Positions 60,361 to 64,000 of a DNA stretch of 64,000 nt are shown piece by piece. This DNA comes from Straminergon stramineum (Eukaryota; Streptophyta; Bryopsida; Hypnales; Calliergonaceae): contig OY987268.1 in the NCBI GenBank assembly GCA_963920665.1, positions 15,068,501-15,132,500 on the forward strand, written 5' to 3'. Under the pieces are notes generated by a model, which was not told the origin of the DNA, searched no databases, and saw only the letters and a program-made list of their open reading frames with translations. Numbering within the stretch: position 1 is the first letter of the stretch; each line of letters starts with the position of its first letter. Position numbers and translations under genes: made by a program.

Positions 60361-61181
60361 CTAGGATAATTAAATTGGTATCAAACCATATTCAATTCCT
60401 ATGAAGATAAGGCTAAGTCTTTTCTCAAGAGAATGAAAGATGGTTCATTTCCTAATTGTAATTGGAGATTAAGCTTTGATTTAGGGGCTATACTATGAAT
60501 GAACTTCTCTAAGTATCTTGGTTGGAAACTTGAATTGTTCTCATTTTTCGTGGTTGTGTCTAAATTAGGTGGGAGCATGCATTGGATCGAGGTATGCACA
60601 TGGTTATTGACTTTGTGGAAGATTGTTGATACCACTACTGATACTATACCATAATTTGTTGTTTTCAAGGTCTTCAATTTGCAATTCAATCATTCACTAG
60701 TAATGGTTAGACACATTTGTAGATGTTTTTGGAAGGATCTTTGAAAAGTTTCCCACATTCTTATGACCAACTAATTGAGATGGGCCAAATCCATATCATC
60801 AAAGCCAATGAAGCACATCATATACAAACTAAAAAATCAAACAAAATGAAAACCCTAGAAGACCTACTCAACAAGGCTAAAACAATAAGTGAACTAATTT
60901 GGGCCTTTTAGCCAATTGAGGGATTAAGCTCTTAGGAAGGAAAGTTAAAACACTTTATAATGCACCAAGGCTATGTACATTTGTCTTCAATTGTTCATGA
61001 AAACCTAGCTACCAACAACTCTTTGATGTGGTCAACAACAACCAATAATAAACTAAAGCATTCAAATCCACTACAAGGGGTTCTAGGATGTGGAGATTTC
61101 AAATTCCCCTAAGTCATTTGTTTGATGTCGTAGGTCTTTCAAATATTTTCCATATCAAACTTAATATCTTCCACGTCAAAG
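60361..61181. repeat. TNL copy 2 downstream flank
   Basis: Third copy of the spacer found at 34.5-35.46 and 54.33-55.09 kb (CCTATGAAGATAAGGCT at 60397; CCCATGAAGATAAGGCT at 54355). The shared unit therefore includes the spacer as well as the gene. Confidence 0.7.
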
Positions 61182-64000
61182 TCAAACATTGTCCATCTCT
61201 TCCATATCGGATTTGATAAGATTAAATGTATCCCAAATGCCACAGTTTCCAATTTTGATTGGGAGAAGTCCTAGCTCTAGCTCCTCCCATTCACCCTCCT
61301 TCCAAGCCAACCAAGAATCTAGACTATAAGAATCAAGTTCTAGATATCGAAGCACCTTTCGCCGAACAATGTCCAATCTAATCCTTCTATTTTCATTGCC
61401 ATGTGAAAATGGTATAGGGTGCAACATAGGCAATGTGGCCAACATTGCAAAGTCTTCTTCATGAAGCTCTAGTGCATAACATCCGGTAAGATTGAGTTCT
61501 TCAAGGCATCTTGACTTACTCAAGTTAGGCAACCGCTCTAGAGATGTGCAATAAGGAAGGCGAAGGGATCGCAATGCCGGCAAGTCACCCAATCCATCCA
61601 TTCGAGTCAATGAATGGCTAAAAGAGAACCCCAATATTTGTAATTGCTTGAATGCATTCAAACAAGGTGCCTTGCATTGTGTCCATGTATAATAAAGCTC
61701 TTGAAGTTGATGTGGAATGCAATGTTCAGCAAGTTTTGTATGAGAAGGAATTGTCAACGCTTGCAATTTGGTCAGAGATAGCAAACATGGCACCTCCCAT
61801 GTACCACCAAGTCCCACCACCACATCCAATCGAACCAAGCCATCAAGTTGGTCAAGCCCTAGAATATGAATCCCATATTTGAATGCAATGTCTAAGGTTT
61901 TTAGTCTAGATGACCCTGTTGCACTAAGTCCCAATAAGATTTGAAAGCTTTCAATACTGGAAATTTGCATATCTTCCAAGGATGAACAATTGCTCAAATC
62001 CAATTGTACACCAACTTCTACCCATGCAAGCTTCATTTTGATCAAGTTGTTGCAACAAGCAAGCACATTAGCCTTGGACACCAGATAGCCTCCATCTATG
62101 TTCAAATATCTTAGGGATGTTGGAAGTTGGCCTACAATACATGTCTTTGTCGTAATAAAACCTTGACAAAAAGTATTTGAAAAATCAAAAATAGTCAAGT
62201 GCCTTAATGAATCTAGGCCCTCTAGGCTCTCTAGACGATTAAGACCATAAACCTCCAAGCTTCGTAAGCACTTCATATCCTTCAAGTTCAAGCTTCCCTG
62301 GACAAATCTCAAACCACACAATTGCAATACCAAAACATTTGAGAAGTATTGCCATTCCAACCCCTCCAAACTTGTGATTAGATTGGTGGGAAGGCAAGAA
62401 TTAGATGGTAAGTGATCTCTAGAGATGTCCATCTTTTGCCGTATAGAAAGTCGAGACAAGTTTTGCCAATGTCCACCTGAAGGTGTAATCTCAAGCTCTG
62501 AGAGATCTCCATCATCCCCATCTACCATCACCCACTTCTGATTCCATATCTCTCTTGATGCACCACACTTTCCAATGGCTTCTAGCTTTACAAATTCAAG
62601 ATACAAATCATGTATGGTGATCCTTCCTGATGTTAAATCCGCATCTTGCAACAAGCCTTTTCGTTTGAGGCTATCCAACTGCCATTCCAATATAACCACA
62701 AATATTTATATCAAACAAGCTAAAACATCTACCATTGCAATCAATTGCTCTTAAACACCAACTCTTAAACAACCCTATCCTAGAACCTCATTCGTAATCG
62801 ATACAATTGGCTATGCCAATTCAAAATATACATGAATGGAAGCAATTTGTGTACCTGACTTTGAATCTTGAATTCATCCTTCTTATATACAATACATAAC
62901 TGCTCCTTCAAAGATCTCTCACTCCAAATTCCAAAATCATCCTCCTCTACATAAGGAAGAAAAAGGCTCACATCCATAAACAAAGTTTGCTCAATTGGTG
63001 GTAGTAGATCAAAACTACTTCGAAGCACATCAAAGACAACATTCTCTCCTGAAAATGAACCAGATTTCCACACCCTAGATAAACGTTGCACCCATTCTAA
63101 AGGATTTTCTTTAAAACCACATAGTTGCCTACCCAAGGCCTCCAAAGCCAAGGGATGGTAATGGTAACTTCTTCCATCACCCTTGCAAAAGTAACACTTC
63201 TTCACACACCACTCAATAGAATCCATATCCTCTTTTGTTGTAAATTGTTCCCAACGTGCAGCATGATATAAAAATAATCTTGTTGCATCTCCTTGCCCAA
63301 GTTCGGGCATCTCAAGACATGTATCTTCATCGATTCCCAAAAGAGCAAGAGTACTTTGAGATCGAGCCGTCACAACTACTAAACTATCTTTATGTGTAGG
63401 AATTTCCAAAAGCATTTTGGCTTGCTTGATGGAATTGTTATTGTCCCATACATTATCTACAACCAAGAATGTTTGTTGATTGTTCAAATTCTTGTGCAAA
63501 ATATCTGTACACTGCAAACATAAAAAAGGACATACTATTAAGCTCACTATAATTCAAGTGACAAGGACTACAATAATATCAAGTCTAAATCCAAAATAGG
63601 TGAAAAACATCATCATTCTTATCATATTGAAGTGCACATTGTAGTAGACTCACCAATGTGATGGACTACTAAAACCATGTCATTACGAAAATGATAATAC
63701 TAAATAGGAAAACAAAAAATGAACTCTAAGAATCATGTAACCTACATTCAATGTTCAAAGCTAGAATTAATCCAAATTATATCTTCTAGAGTACAATTCA
63801 CAAGGAAACAAATTCTAAGTGCTAAGCATCTTACATTTACCTCCCCTTCACCCAATTGGTGAACAAAATCTACACTTTTCCTTGTCAACTTGATTACTGC
63901 ATTTTGTAATAATTTTCCGAAATTCGAACATGTGTTGTCAAATTCAAGATGGCACACCCTCCCCTCATACTTGTTCGACAATTCATTGCACAATGTCTTG
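61182..64000 (-). CDS. TNL copy 2, TIR-NBS-LRR receptor, 5' end outside window
   Basis: This is a likely intracellular immune receptor of the TNL class. The exon model on the - strand is exon 2 from the window edge to 63841, exon 3 63511-62855 (219 codons) and exon 4 62678-61182 (498 aa). All junctions are GT..AG and phase 0, with no stop inside. Exon 2 holds the end of the P-loop region (KTLCNELSNKYEGRVCHLEF). Exon 3 has the kinase-2-like FLVVDNVWD, VVTARSQSTL, the Cys-rich CVKKCYFCKGDGRSYHYHPL leading into the GLPL-type block, and FMDVSLFLP. Exon 4 has IHDLYLEF in the MHD position, then leucine-rich repeats and an acidic end. Unlike copy 1 it keeps the exon 3 acceptor CAG, the bases missing at copy 1 position 37241, and CAA at the copy 1 stop. 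The TIR exon should lie beyond 64000. Function as a resistance gene is inferred from domains only. Confidence 0.85.

Noticed and set aside
1..64000. CRISPR arrays, bacterial operons, rRNA or tRNA genes
   Set aside because: No evenly spaced short repeats with unique spacers, no operon structure and no recognisable tRNA or rRNA sequence. The split genes are eukaryotic.

Overview
The window looks like a piece of a large, AT-rich, gene-poor plant nuclear genome. The likely source is a gymnosperm, most probably a conifer. The reasons are several split genes with GT..AG introns, TIR-NBS-LRR (TNL) genes (absent from grasses), few genes in long spacers, and a dense, decayed layer of small DNA transposons. 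The organism is inferred from gene style, not from a species-specific match.

Left arm (1-16.2 kb): no complete gene. It holds one orphan coding-like exon (120-200), a CACTA-type miniature element (2014-2209), a decayed Tnp2-like transposase (3.3-6.9 kb), several roughly 0.9 kb non-autonomous elements with CCCCTAAA termini, fold-back elements, and a GC-balanced island at 10.5-11.4 kb that may be a broken low-copy gene.

Central genic island (16.2-25.9 kb): a 14-exon EXO1-type 5'-flap/exonuclease gene on the + strand (17373-23190), with every acidic catalytic residue of the nuclease core present. It runs tail-to-tail with a complete three-exon DPM3 gene (dolichol-phosphate mannose synthase subunit 3, 92 aa) on the - strand (25138-24370).

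Right arm (25.4-64 kb): spacer and TNL sequence are duplicated together. The block from about 25.4 to 39.3 kb (sequence upstream of DPM3, a spacer, then TNL copy 1) is matched, in the same order and orientation, by about 47.8 to 58.9 kb (the same spacer pieces, then TNL copy 3). A third partial unit (60.3-64 kb) carries TNL copy 2. All TNLs are on the - strand. Copy 1 keeps an intact TIR exon but has a lost splice acceptor, a 5-nt deletion and a nonsense codon. Copy 3 has lost the TIR exon and P-loop and is split by a transposon. Copy 2 shows no lesion but is cut by the window end.

Mobile DNA: comparing the duplicated blocks gives filled and empty sites for several insertions. The commonest elements begin CCCC, end GGGG and sit in TTAA, which resembles piggyBac. 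One subfamily (about 570-580 bp) shares its left end with the region that starts the Tnp2-like transposase relic, so the mobilising enzyme may not be a piggyBac transposase. Other elements show 3-bp (CACTA), 8-bp (hAT) and 9-bp (Mutator-like) target duplications.
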